Shown in pieces: positions 37,342-44,041 of a DNA stretch of 64,000 bases. Location: the NCBI GenBank assembly GCA_016287075.1, contig JAEEVC010000002.1:91246-155245 (forward strand), read 5' to 3'. The notes under the pieces are model-generated. The model made no database searches. It saw only the letters and a program-made list of their open reading frames with translations, and was not told the DNA's origin. Origin of the DNA: Bacteroidales bacterium (GTDB lineage: Bacteria > Bacteroidota > Bacteroidia > Bacteroidales > UBA932). How positions within the stretch are numbered: the first letter of the stretch is position 1; the number at the start of each line of letters is the position of its first letter. The position numbers were made by a program, and so were the translations under genes.

Positions 37342-38644
37342 GGCGTTGGTGGAAGAGGCCCGGACCGCATCCCGCGTCGCGGACCTTTCGCAGGCGACCA
37401 TCGGGGAGGTCCTCCTCGTCGCCCAGTACCTGGAGCGGACCACGGGCATCCCGTTCATCCGCATGGACCAGGGGTCCCCGGGCCTCCCGCCGAACCGTTT
37501 CGGCGTCGAGGCCGAGAAAGAGGCCCTGGACCGCGGCGTCGGCTCCCAGTACCCGCCCGCAGACGGGGTCCCGGAGCTGAAAAAAGCCGCTTCCCGCTTT
37601 ATCAAGGCATTCATAGACATCGACATAGACCCCGCTTACTGCATTCCCACGACAGGTTCGGTGGCCGGGTCCTTCGGCGCCTTCATCGCCTGCACCCAGC
37701 GGATACCGGGCAAGGACAAGGTCCTCTTCATCGACCCGGGCTTCCCCATCCAGAAATCGCAGCTGCGGGTGCTCGGGGTCGTCTGGAAGGAATTCGACAT
37801 CTATCCGTACCGCGGGGAAGGCCTCCGCGCGAAGCTGGAGGAGGAACTCGCCGCCGGCGACGTCGCCGCCATCGTCTATTCCAACCCCAACAACCCTGCC
37901 TGGATCTGCCTGGAAGAGAGCGAACTCGCCGTCATCGGCGAACTGGCGACGAAGTACGACGCCATCGTCATGGAGGATCTCGCCTATTTCTGCATGGACT
38001 ACAGGCGGGCGCTGGGCCGGCCCTTCGAGCCACCCTTCGTCCCCACCGTCGCCCGCTATACCGACAACTACATCCTGATGCTGTCGTCGTCCAAGATTTT
38101 CAGCTACGCCGGGCAGCGGATGGCCCTGCTTGCCATCGGCAACAAACTGTTCACCAGGCACTTCCCCGCCATGGCCGAACGGTATCACGACGCCGGCGTC
38201 TTCGGCCAGACGCTCACCGCCTCCATCCTGTACATGATCACGAGCGGCTGCACCGCCTCCACGCAGTATGCCTATGCGCGCATGCTGGACCTCTCCGCGG
38301 ACGGGGTCATCGACTTCGTGGAGGATACCCGGGAATATGAGCGGCGGGCAGCCCGGATGAAGGACATCTTCTGCCGGAACGGTTTCCGCGTCGTCTATGA
38401 CCGGGACGTGACCCTGCCGGTGGGAGACGGCTTCTTCTTCACCCTCGGCTACGGCAACCTGACAGGCGGGGAACTGCTCCGGGAACTCCTCTATTACGGC
38501 GTGAGCTGCATCTCCCTTTCCACGACCGGCAGCCTGCAGGACGGCGTCCGGGGCTGCACGAGCCGGATGCGCGAAGAGCTCTACCCGGTGCTGGAAGCGC
38601 GCATGAAGGCCTTCCGCGAAGACCACCCCATTGGAACGAACTGA
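37325..38644 (+). CDS. Class I/II PLP-dependent aminotransferase, probably aromatic
   Basis: 439 aa. PLP Schiff-base Lys257 in S-S-S-K-I-F-S-Y-A-G-Q-R, the N-P-N-N-P motif near residue 185, and D-L-A-Y in the PLP-binding segment. Its place between iorB and paaK points to transamination of aryl pyruvates, that is Phe, Tyr or Trp; this comes from context, not from specificity residues. Longer than a simple AspC-type enzyme by ~40 residues. The start overlaps iorB by 17 nt, so the two are translationally coupled. Confidence 0.85.
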   Translation: MKVFSEALVEEARTASRVADLSQATIGEVLLVAQYLERTTGIPFIRMDQGSPGLPPNRFGVEAEKEALDRGVGSQYPPADGVPELKKAASRFIKAFIDIDIDPAYCIPTTGSVAGSFGAFIACTQRIPGKDKVLFIDPGFPIQKSQLRVLGVVWKEFDIYPYRGEGLRAKLEEELAAGDVAAIVYSNPNNPAWICLEESELAVIGELATKYDAIVMEDLAYFCMDYRRALGRPFEPPFVPTVARYTDNYILMLSSSKIFSYAGQRMALLAIGNKLFTRHFPAMAERYHDAGVFGQTLTASILYMITSGCTASTQYAYARMLDLSADGVIDFVEDTREYERRAARMKDIFCRNGFRVVYDRDVTLPVGDGFFFTLGYGNLTGGELLRELLYYGVSCISLSTTGSLQDGVRGCTSRMREELYPVLEARMKAFREDHPIGTN

Positions 38645-38652
38645 CAAACAAT

Positions 38653-39963
38653 ATGATCTGGAACCCCAACAAAGAATGCATGAGCCGCGACGAAAGGAGC
38701 GCGCTCCAGGGCAAACGCCTCCACAAGATCGTGGAGTACGTCTATCACAACGTCCCCTTCTACCGCCACAAGCTCCAGGAGATGGACCTCACGCCGGATG
38801 ACATCCGGACCATCGACGACATCGTGAAACTCCCCTTCACGACCAAGAAGGACCTCCGGGACAACTATCCCTTCGGCCTCCAGGCCGCTCCCCAGAGCGA
38901 AATCATCCGCATCCACGCATCTTCCGGCACGACGGGCAACCCCACCATCGTGGGCTACACGCGCAAGGATATCGGCGTCTGGAGCGAATGCATGGCCCGC
39001 TGCCTGACCGCCTACGGCGTCGGCCGGGACGACATCTTCTCCGTTTCCTATGGTTACGGCCTCTTCACCGGCGGTCTCGGCGCCCACAACGGCGTGGAGA
39101 TGGTCGGCGCCTCCGTGGTCCCGGCTTCGACCGGCAACACGGAGAAGCATGCCAAGCTCATCCGCGACCTCGGCATCACGGGCATCGCCTGCACGCCTTC
39201 CTACGCCCTCTACCTCGCCGAAACGATGGAACAGATCGGCATCACCAAGGAGCAGATCAAGCTACGCGTGGGGGCCTTCGGCGCCGAACCGTGGACCGAA
39301 AGCATGCGCGAGGAAATCCAGGAACGCCTGGGAATCAAGGGGTTCAACCTGTACGGCCTGTCCGAGATCATGGGTCCGAGCGTCAGCTACGAGTGCCAGA
39401 TGCAGAACGGCTCCCACATCAACGAGGACCATTTCTACCCCGAAATCATCAACCCCGTCACCCTGGAGCCCCTGCCGAAGGGGCAGCCCGGCGAACTGGT
39501 GTTCACCACCCTCACGAAGGAGGGCATGCCGGTGCTCCGGTACCGGACCCGCGACCTCTGCTCGCTCATGCCCGGCGAGTGCGGCTGCGGCCGCACCAGC
39601 GTCCGCATGACCCCGATCACCGGCCGCAGCGACGACATGCTCATCATCCGGGGCATCAACGTGTTCCCGTCCCAGGTCGAGAGCGTGGTCCTGAGCATGA
39701 AGGAGTTCGCCCCGCGCTACATGCTCATCGTGGACCGCATCAACAACCTCGACACCCTCGAGGTGCAGGTGGAACTGCGGCAGGAATACTTCACCGCCAC
39801 CTTCGACACCCCGGCCGCCATCGACGAGCTCCAGAAACGCCTCGCTTCCAAGCTCCGGAGCGTCCTCAGCATCGGCGCCAAGGTCTCCCTCAAGGCCCCG
39901 AACGCCATCGAGCGCAGCCAGGGCAAGAGCGTCCGTGTCATCGACAAGCGCAACCTGAAATAA
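38653..39963 (+). CDS. paaK: Phenylacetate-CoA ligase
   Basis: 436 aa, standard length for PaaK. AMP-forming acyl-CoA synthetase with P-loop H-A-S-S-G-T-T-G-N-P-T at ~93-103, Y-G-L-S-E at ~236, and the T-G-R-S-D-D-M-L-I-I-R-G hinge at ~325. Activates phenylacetate or other aryl acetates to CoA esters using ATP. Together with IorAB and the aminotransferase it links aryl acids and aromatic amino acids. Confidence 0.93.
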   Translation: MIWNPNKECMSRDERSALQGKRLHKIVEYVYHNVPFYRHKLQEMDLTPDDIRTIDDIVKLPFTTKKDLRDNYPFGLQAAPQSEIIRIHASSGTTGNPTIVGYTRKDIGVWSECMARCLTAYGVGRDDIFSVSYGYGLFTGGLGAHNGVEMVGASVVPASTGNTEKHAKLIRDLGITGIACTPSYALYLAETMEQIGITKEQIKLRVGAFGAEPWTESMREEIQERLGIKGFNLYGLSEIMGPSVSYECQMQNGSHINEDHFYPEIINPVTLEPLPKGQPGELVFTTLTKEGMPVLRYRTRDLCSLMPGECGCGRTSVRMTPITGRSDDMLIIRGINVFPSQVESVVLSMKEFAPRYMLIVDRINNLDTLEVQVELRQEYFTATFDTPAAIDELQKRLASKLRSVLSIGAKVSLKAPNAIERSQGKSVRVIDKRNLK

Positions 39964-39976
39964 AACACCTCCACCC

Positions 39977-40414
39977 ATGAACATCAACCAGCTTTCCATT
40001 TTCCTGGAGAACCGCGCCGGGACCCTGACCAAGGTGCTCGACCTGTTCAAGGAGGCCCACCTGCATATTATCGCCTCCTCCATCGCCGACACAGCCCAAT
40101 ACGGCCTGCTGCGCATCATCTGCTCGGAGCCGCACCGCGCCTACAAGGAACTCGAGCGCAACGGCGTCGCCGTCGCCCTCTCCGACGTCTTCGCCGTCGA
40201 ACTGGACGAACGTCCCGGGCAGATCGCCGAGGCGGCCCGCCTCCTGAGCGAGGCGGAGATCGGCATCGTCTACATGTACTCCTTCTTCCTCCACGGAAAA
40301 GGGCTCCTGATCATCCGCGCGGACAAGACGGAAGAAGCCCGGGAAGTGCTTCTCCGCTCCGGCCTCCACTGCGTTTCGGAAAAGGAGATCGTCGATCTCT
40401 GGCGTCCCGCCTAG
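39977..40414 (+). CDS. ACT-domain protein, tandem ACT
   Basis: 145 aa with two ACT units (about 1-68 and 69-140): I-N-Q-L-S-I-F-L-E-N-R-A-G and later D-E-R-P-G-Q-I-A-E-A-A. ACT domains bind amino acids. Being last in the ior/paaK operon, it probably senses an aromatic amino acid to control the enzymes or their genes (inference). Its TAG stop lies in a CTAG that also held the stop of the ancestral DUF4298 gene on the opposite strand; a copy of its last 8 codons lies at 41925-41949. Confidence 0.85.
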   Translation: MNINQLSIFLENRAGTLTKVLDLFKEAHLHIIASSIADTAQYGLLRIICSEPHRAYKELERNGVAVALSDVFAVELDERPGQIAEAARLLSEAEIGIVYMYSFFLHGKGLLIIRADKTEEAREVLLRSGLHCVSEKEIVDLWRPA

Positions 40415-40508
40415 CGGTTTTTCAGGATGGCCGAGACCGTATCCAGCAGGCGGACGGTCAGCTGATAATGGGAGTCGAGGACGTCGTAGATGCCGTCCTC
40501 CGACAGGA
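40390..40508. repeat. 119-bp direct repeat, left copy
   Basis: 115 of 119 positions match 41925-42043. It contains the end of the ACT gene (V-D-L-W-R-P-A-stop) and the 3' part of a DUF4298 gene on the minus strand. The right copy has an equally long match, and 1416 bp lie between the copies. Confidence 0.92.
40411..40508 (-). pseudogene. 3' fragment of DUF4298 gene
   Basis: Encodes the last ~32 codons of the intact DUF4298 gene at 41946-42251, including its TAG stop, then diverges at 40509. It is the remnant left on the proximal side of the ATPase insertion. Confidence 0.85.
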
Positions 40509-40608
40509 TACTGCACGTAAGGACGCGCAATAGAATTTATGCCCATATGTCGTTCTCAAACCGAATCAGGCGCAGCTGGCCTGAATGCCGCAAATGGCCG
40601 ATAATTGT

Positions 40609-40660
40609 AATACACAGGGTTGTGTTGCACAAAGTTGTGTTACACAAGGTTGTGTATTAA
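40609..40660. promoter_or_regulatory. Array of TTGTGT/ACACAA palindromes
   Basis: The 52-bp stretch begins AATACACA and ends TGTGTATT, its reverse complement. Inside are TTGTGTTGCACAA (40620-40632) and the perfect palindrome TTGTGTTACACAA (40635-40647). The last TTGTG coincides with the -33 region of the ATPase promoter, so binding of a regulator here would block transcription. This is operator-like by layout; no regulator gene is seen next to it. Confidence 0.6.
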
Positions 40661-40680
40661 AGGAAAAAGGCGTATCTTTG
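40650..40680 (+). promoter_or_regulatory. ATPase gene promoter
   Basis: TTG at 40650-40652, a 20-nt spacer, then a perfect TATCTTTG at 40673-40680, 16 nt before the ATG. Confidence 0.65.
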
Positions 40681-40696
40681 CAAAAACAGGCAGATT

Positions 40697-41821
40697 ATGG
40701 AACAACCGTTTGTTTTCGGCGTGCCCGCTGACAGTCCGTATTTCATCGGAAGGGAGAAAGAACTGGCTAGGCTCCAATCCAATTTCAAATATGGCATCAA
40801 CACAATTCTGATATCTCCGCGACGCTGGGGAAAGACATCTCTGGTGAACAGGATCGCCCAGTCTGCCAAAGAGAAAAATCGCATTATCGTCCGGCTGGAC
40901 ATCTTCGCCTGCCGGAGCGAATACGATTTCTATAACACATTCTCCGCCGCCATCCTAAGGCAGACGTCCTCCAGGCTTGATGAATGGAAAGAACTTGCCC
41001 GGGGATTCATCGAGAGACTGACACCAAAGGTTTCCCTGTCACCGGGCCCCGGATCGGAGTATTCCGTGTCCCTGGGCATCAGCCCCAAGACACATACGCC
41101 CGATGAGGTTCTTTCCCTTCCGGAAACCATTGCACAAAGAAAGAACTGCCGGCTGGTCATCTGTATCGATGAATTCCAGCAGGTGGGAGAGTTTCCCGAC
41201 TCGTTGGAGGTACAGAAACGGCTGAGAGGAGCATGGCAACACCAGAAGCATGTTTCATACTGCCTCTACGGCAGTAAAATGCACATGATGACCCGCCTTT
41301 TCCTAAAAAAGAGCTATCCCTTCTACCGGTTCGGAGAAGTGCTGAACCTGGAGCCAATCCCGCTTCAGACCTGGATTCCCTATATCCAGGGCCGGTTTGC
41401 AGCATTCGGGAAGCAGATTGACCAGCGGTATATCGAACAGATCTGTGAGACGGTCGCCTGTCAGTCCTCTTATGTCCAGCAGCTGGCCTATTCCGTATTC
41501 CTGCTCTCGGACAAGGAAGTGACGGACGATTCGTTCGCCCGGGCCGTGGAGGACCTGGTGGCGCAGAACAGCAATGTCTTCATTGAACAGACCCAATCCC
41601 TGACAACGTACCAGATGAATTTCCTGCGGGCCGTCATGGACGGGATTTCCCGCGGATTCGGAGAAGCCGAAATCCGGGAAAAGTATCATCTCGGCTCTCC
41701 TTCCAATATCAACCGCTTAAAGAGTTCCATGATTGAGAAAGAGTTGGTGGAACTCACAGAGAACGGATTTGTCCTTAGCGATCCGGTTTTGAAACACTGG
41801 CTGAAGAGAATCCTCCCCTGA
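40697..41821 (+). CDS. AAA/STAND-type ATP-binding protein (archaeal-ATPase-like family)
   Basis: 374 aa. Starts with the family hallmark F-x-G-R-E-K-E-L. Walker A variant S-P-R-R-W-G-K-T at 40-47, Walker B V-I-C-I-D-E-F with Asp158-Glu159, followed by helical lid segments. A winged-helix-like C-terminus (~315-360) contains E-A-E-I-R-E-K-Y-H-L and N-I-N-R-L-K-S-S-M. Proteins of this PF01637-like family are common in Bacteroidales and are often scattered singly. Function is undefined, with roles proposed in signalling or defence. Codon and base use is less GC-rich than the neighbours. It sits between two 119-bp repeats, so it looks like acquired cargo. Confidence 0.82.
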   Translation: MEQPFVFGVPADSPYFIGREKELARLQSNFKYGINTILISPRRWGKTSLVNRIAQSAKEKNRIIVRLDIFACRSEYDFYNTFSAAILRQTSSRLDEWKELARGFIERLTPKVSLSPGPGSEYSVSLGISPKTHTPDEVLSLPETIAQRKNCRLVICIDEFQQVGEFPDSLEVQKRLRGAWQHQKHVSYCLYGSKMHMMTRLFLKKSYPFYRFGEVLNLEPIPLQTWIPYIQGRFAAFGKQIDQRYIEQICETVACQSSYVQQLAYSVFLLSDKEVTDDSFARAVEDLVAQNSNVFIEQTQSLTTYQMNFLRAVMDGISRGFGEAEIREKYHLGSPSNINRLKSSMIEKELVELTENGFVLSDPVLKHWLKRILP

Positions 41822-41924
41822 TCCCCACGCCCGAGGGCGAGAGGCTCAGCGCCATGTCGTTCCACCGTACGGTCGCGACGGTTTCGGCTTGAAATACGTC
41901 CCTACTGCATCGCCCTGTGGCGCA
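41822..41924. other. Spacer between the ATPase and right repeat
   Basis: No gene recognised. A plus-strand frame reads P-E-G-E-R-L-S-A-M-S-F-H-R-T-V-A-T-V-S-A and then a stop, which looks like the tail of some other gene but was not identified. It has no counterpart at the left copy. Confidence 0.35.
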
Positions 41925-42043
41925 CGTCGATCTCTGGCGCCCCGCCTAGCGGTTTTTCAGAATGGCCGAGACCGTATCCAGCATGCGGACGGTCAGCTGA
42001 TAATGGGAGTCGAGGACGTCGTAGATGCCATCCTCCGACAGGA
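41925..42043. repeat. 119-bp direct repeat, right copy
   Basis: Partner of 40390-40508. Its first 25 nt repeat the last codons and stop of the ACT gene (V-D-L-W-R-P-A) as a remnant, and the rest is the 3' part of the intact DUF4298 gene. Confidence 0.92.
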
Positions 42044-42251
42044 CGCCGCGCTTGAGGCCGGCGGGGAGCTGCCCCGCCGCATCGGCATCATAGTCTTCGT
42101 TCCATTCGTCGCTGCCGTAATAGGCCGAGAGGGCACGGACATCTTCCTGGACGGCGTCGAAACCGTCCAGCGCGCTTTCCAGCGCATCCAGCGCCGGACC
42201 GATCCGGTCGAGCATCGCCTCGAAGTGGCGGATCCTTTCAATCTGTTCCAT
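41946..42251 (-). CDS. DUF4298 protein
   Basis: 101 aa from ATG 42251, chosen because the promoter box at 42299-42306 lies between it and an earlier in-frame start. A helical protein with M-E-Q-I-E-R-I-R-H-F-E-A-M-L-D, a Y-Y-G-S-D-E-W-N-E-D-Y motif in the middle and G-V-L-S-E-D-G-I-Y-D-V-L near the end, as in DUF4298. Function unknown. A broken copy of its 3' end lies on the other side of the ATPase gene. Confidence 0.82.
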   Translation of the reverse strand: MEQIERIRHFEAMLDRIGPALDALESALDGFDAVQEDVRALSAYYGSDEWNEDYDADAAGQLPAGLKRGVLSEDGIYDVLDSHYQLTVRMLDTVSAILKNR

Positions 42252-42298
42252 TATTTTGCGTATTACTGACTGCTTGAGGTTCCCGGCGGGCCTCCCCA

Positions 42299-42329
42299 CA
42301 AAGATACCGCCATTCTCCTGCATTTCAAA
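42299..42329 (-). promoter_or_regulatory. DUF4298 promoter
   Basis: Minus strand: TTTG (42326-42329), 19-nt spacer, TATCTTTG (42299-42306), about 48 nt before the ATG. Confidence 0.72.
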
Positions 42330-42502
42330 ACGGGAATCGTATCGGTACACTTAACATGTGTACATGAAAAAGCATTCTCACAACTCTATTTTTGCACATT
42401 TAGTAAAGAAAAACCGATAAAAGGGCCTTTCCACATCTAAGTGTGCATCAAAACGATCAGCCAGTCGATGATCTATGTACACTTAGTGAAACAGAAATAA
42501 CG
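42330..42502. other. Intergenic stretch with GTACACTTA motifs
   Basis: No gene seen. GTACAC/GTGTAC form an inverted repeat at 42345-42350 and 42358-42363. GTACACTTA occurs at 42345-42353 and 42477-42485, and a close inverse TAAGTGTGC near 42438-42446. AT-rich compared with the flanks. Confidence 0.45.
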
Positions 42503-42560
42503 GTGTCTGCTGCTTCGCAGCCCTGTCCGGGTAAATGCCACCGGTGACGCAGGTTGTTAT
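42494..42560. mobile_element. MITE-like palindromic element, copy 1
   Basis: The core 42503-42549 is identical over 47 bp (reverse strand) to 63915-63961. Outer ends carry GAAATAAC/GTTATTTC inverted repeats; one arm is shorter than in copy 2. No coding capacity. Its edge supplies the TGA stop of the methyltransferase gene (42562-42564), so insertion may have replaced the original C-terminus. Confidence 0.7.
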
Positions 42561-42561
42561 T

Positions 42562-43965
42562 TCACAATTCGTTAGCAATCAGCAATACATTTCCGGCTGC
42601 GGCCGTGCGGACGCCGAAGAGGTGGATGTCGCCGCCGGAGCCGCAGCCGAGGCGCTTCCGGAGTTCGTCGGAGGTCATCGGGATGTTCCGCGCCGTCACT
42701 TCCGCCCGGGGGTAACGCCGGCCGGCCTCCTTCATGGTCCGCTTGTCCAGAGGAAGGGTTTCCAGGATGCGGAAGGTCTTGCCGAGCGGTGCCAGTTCCG
42801 CAGGAACTGCCTCAGTGACATACAGATGCGTATGCGTATCCAGCTTCTTCAGGCCGAAACGGCCGCAAAGCAGCCGGAACGCCCCGGCCTTCATAAGCGC
42901 CTTGCCAGGCTCGAAGAGGAAGCCGGCCGGGGAAGATGGCGGGGCGGGAAATGATGCGGCAGAGGGCAGGATGGTTCCGGAGGAGTGACCCGGAGTCAAG
43001 TCCCCGGCCGAAGCGAACTGAACGGCGGCGGCCGCCTCTTCCTCCGGCGACCAGGTCAGGGTCGATCCGTTTTCATAGGCCGTAATCGTATATCCGCCGT
43101 TCCATTCCCGGTCAAGCAGGAGCAGCAGTTCCTTGCACTCCCCTTCCGCCGCGATGGAATGGACCTCACGTACGTATCCGAAACGTTTGACGCATAAGGA
43201 GATATCCGCCATCGGCGAAAGCTTTAATAGAACATAGCGGGCCGCCGCGAAAAGCTCCGGCAGCAGGGCCGTCACGTCCGGCTGGCAGTCTTCCGGCAGG
43301 AAGACCTTCCGGCCGTCCCCCGCCCGCCGCGCCGGATCGAGGAAGAGGATGTCCGGCCCGAAGTCGCCGAGAACGTCCGCGACGGAGCCGCCCGGGCCGG
43401 CTCCGGAATCGCCGTCCGCAGGACTGGCCGTGCCGGAACGGCTGGCGGAAGCATCGGTGACGACTGCGGGAGTAATCCTCCAATTAGAAACGCGTATATT
43501 CTTAACACCCAGCTCTTTAAAATTCTCCTCCGCAGCCGCGGCGAGCGCCGGCTGCATCTCATTGTACAGCACCTCGCCGAAGACCTCCGCAAACGCCCAG
43601 CTGTCCACGCCGAGCCCACCGGTCAGGTCGGCCAGGCGCGCCCGTGGGGCAGTCGTCGCGGGCAATAGCGCCCCGTTCTGCCCGCCACGGGCCCCTGCAA
43701 CGGCGCTGGCAGCAACGGCACGGGCCGCAACGGCGGCCTTGTACCGCGCCGTTTCCGCAGAACTGCACTGCTCGGCGGCTAGTTGGTTGGGAAAGCGGAG
43801 CGACGGCACGGCGTACCACGCCGGGACCTTGGCCCGGAGGCGCCGCCGGCAGGCCAGGGTCGAGGCCGCCAGGGCGACATCGACGTCCGGGTAGCGGTCG
43901 CGTGCGAGCAGCAGCCGCACGGGATCGTCGCCCTCGTGGGCGCGTATGAAATCGGCAAATGTCAT
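42562..43965 (-). CDS. Class I SAM-dependent methyltransferase with THUMP-like C-terminal domain
   Basis: 467 aa from ATG 43965; an ORF start 23 codons earlier would overlap the promoter box at 43974-43981. Rossmann methyltransferase core with A-R-L-A-D-L-T-G-G-L-G-V-D-S-W-A-F (SAM loop, ~105-125) and D-I-L-F-L-D-P-A-R-R near 235. The C-terminal ~120 residues fit the THUMP-like domain seen in Bacteroidota members, ending with a K-R-L-G-C-G-S-G-G-D segment. The target is unknown, probably an RNA. Three Ala/Gly/Ser/Pro-rich low-complexity insertions (~70-100, ~190-215, ~345-375) are unusual. Confidence 0.78.
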   Translation of the reverse strand: MTFADFIRAHEGDDPVRLLLARDRYPDVDVALAASTLACRRRLRAKVPAWYAVPSLRFPNQLAAEQCSSAETARYKAAVAARAVAASAVAGARGGQNGALLPATTAPRARLADLTGGLGVDSWAFAEVFGEVLYNEMQPALAAAAEENFKELGVKNIRVSNWRITPAVVTDASASRSGTASPADGDSGAGPGGSVADVLGDFGPDILFLDPARRAGDGRKVFLPEDCQPDVTALLPELFAAARYVLLKLSPMADISLCVKRFGYVREVHSIAAEGECKELLLLLDREWNGGYTITAYENGSTLTWSPEEEAAAAVQFASAGDLTPGHSSGTILPSAASFPAPPSSPAGFLFEPGKALMKAGAFRLLCGRFGLKKLDTHTHLYVTEAVPAELAPLGKTFRILETLPLDKRTMKEAGRRYPRAEVTARNIPMTSDELRKRLGCGSGGDIHLFGVRTAAAGNVLLIANEL

Positions 43966-43973
43966 TTCATCGG

Positions 43974-44011
43974 CAAAAATAGCAAGAATCCCGTAAAAAT
44001 CGTTATTTTTG
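43974..44011. promoter_or_regulatory. Divergent promoter boxes
   Basis: Minus-strand TATTTTTG at 43974-43981 serves the methyltransferase; plus-strand TATTTTTG at 44004-44011 serves the phosphohexomutase. -33 elements are not clear for either. Confidence 0.5.
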
Positions 44012-44041
44012 TCTTTTGCAGAAACCAATGACACTCCCGAT

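Noticed and set aside
40697..41821. Complete transposon or phage element around the ATPase
   Set aside because: No transposase, integrase or terminal inverted repeats; only long direct repeats are present, so no mobile-element class can be named.
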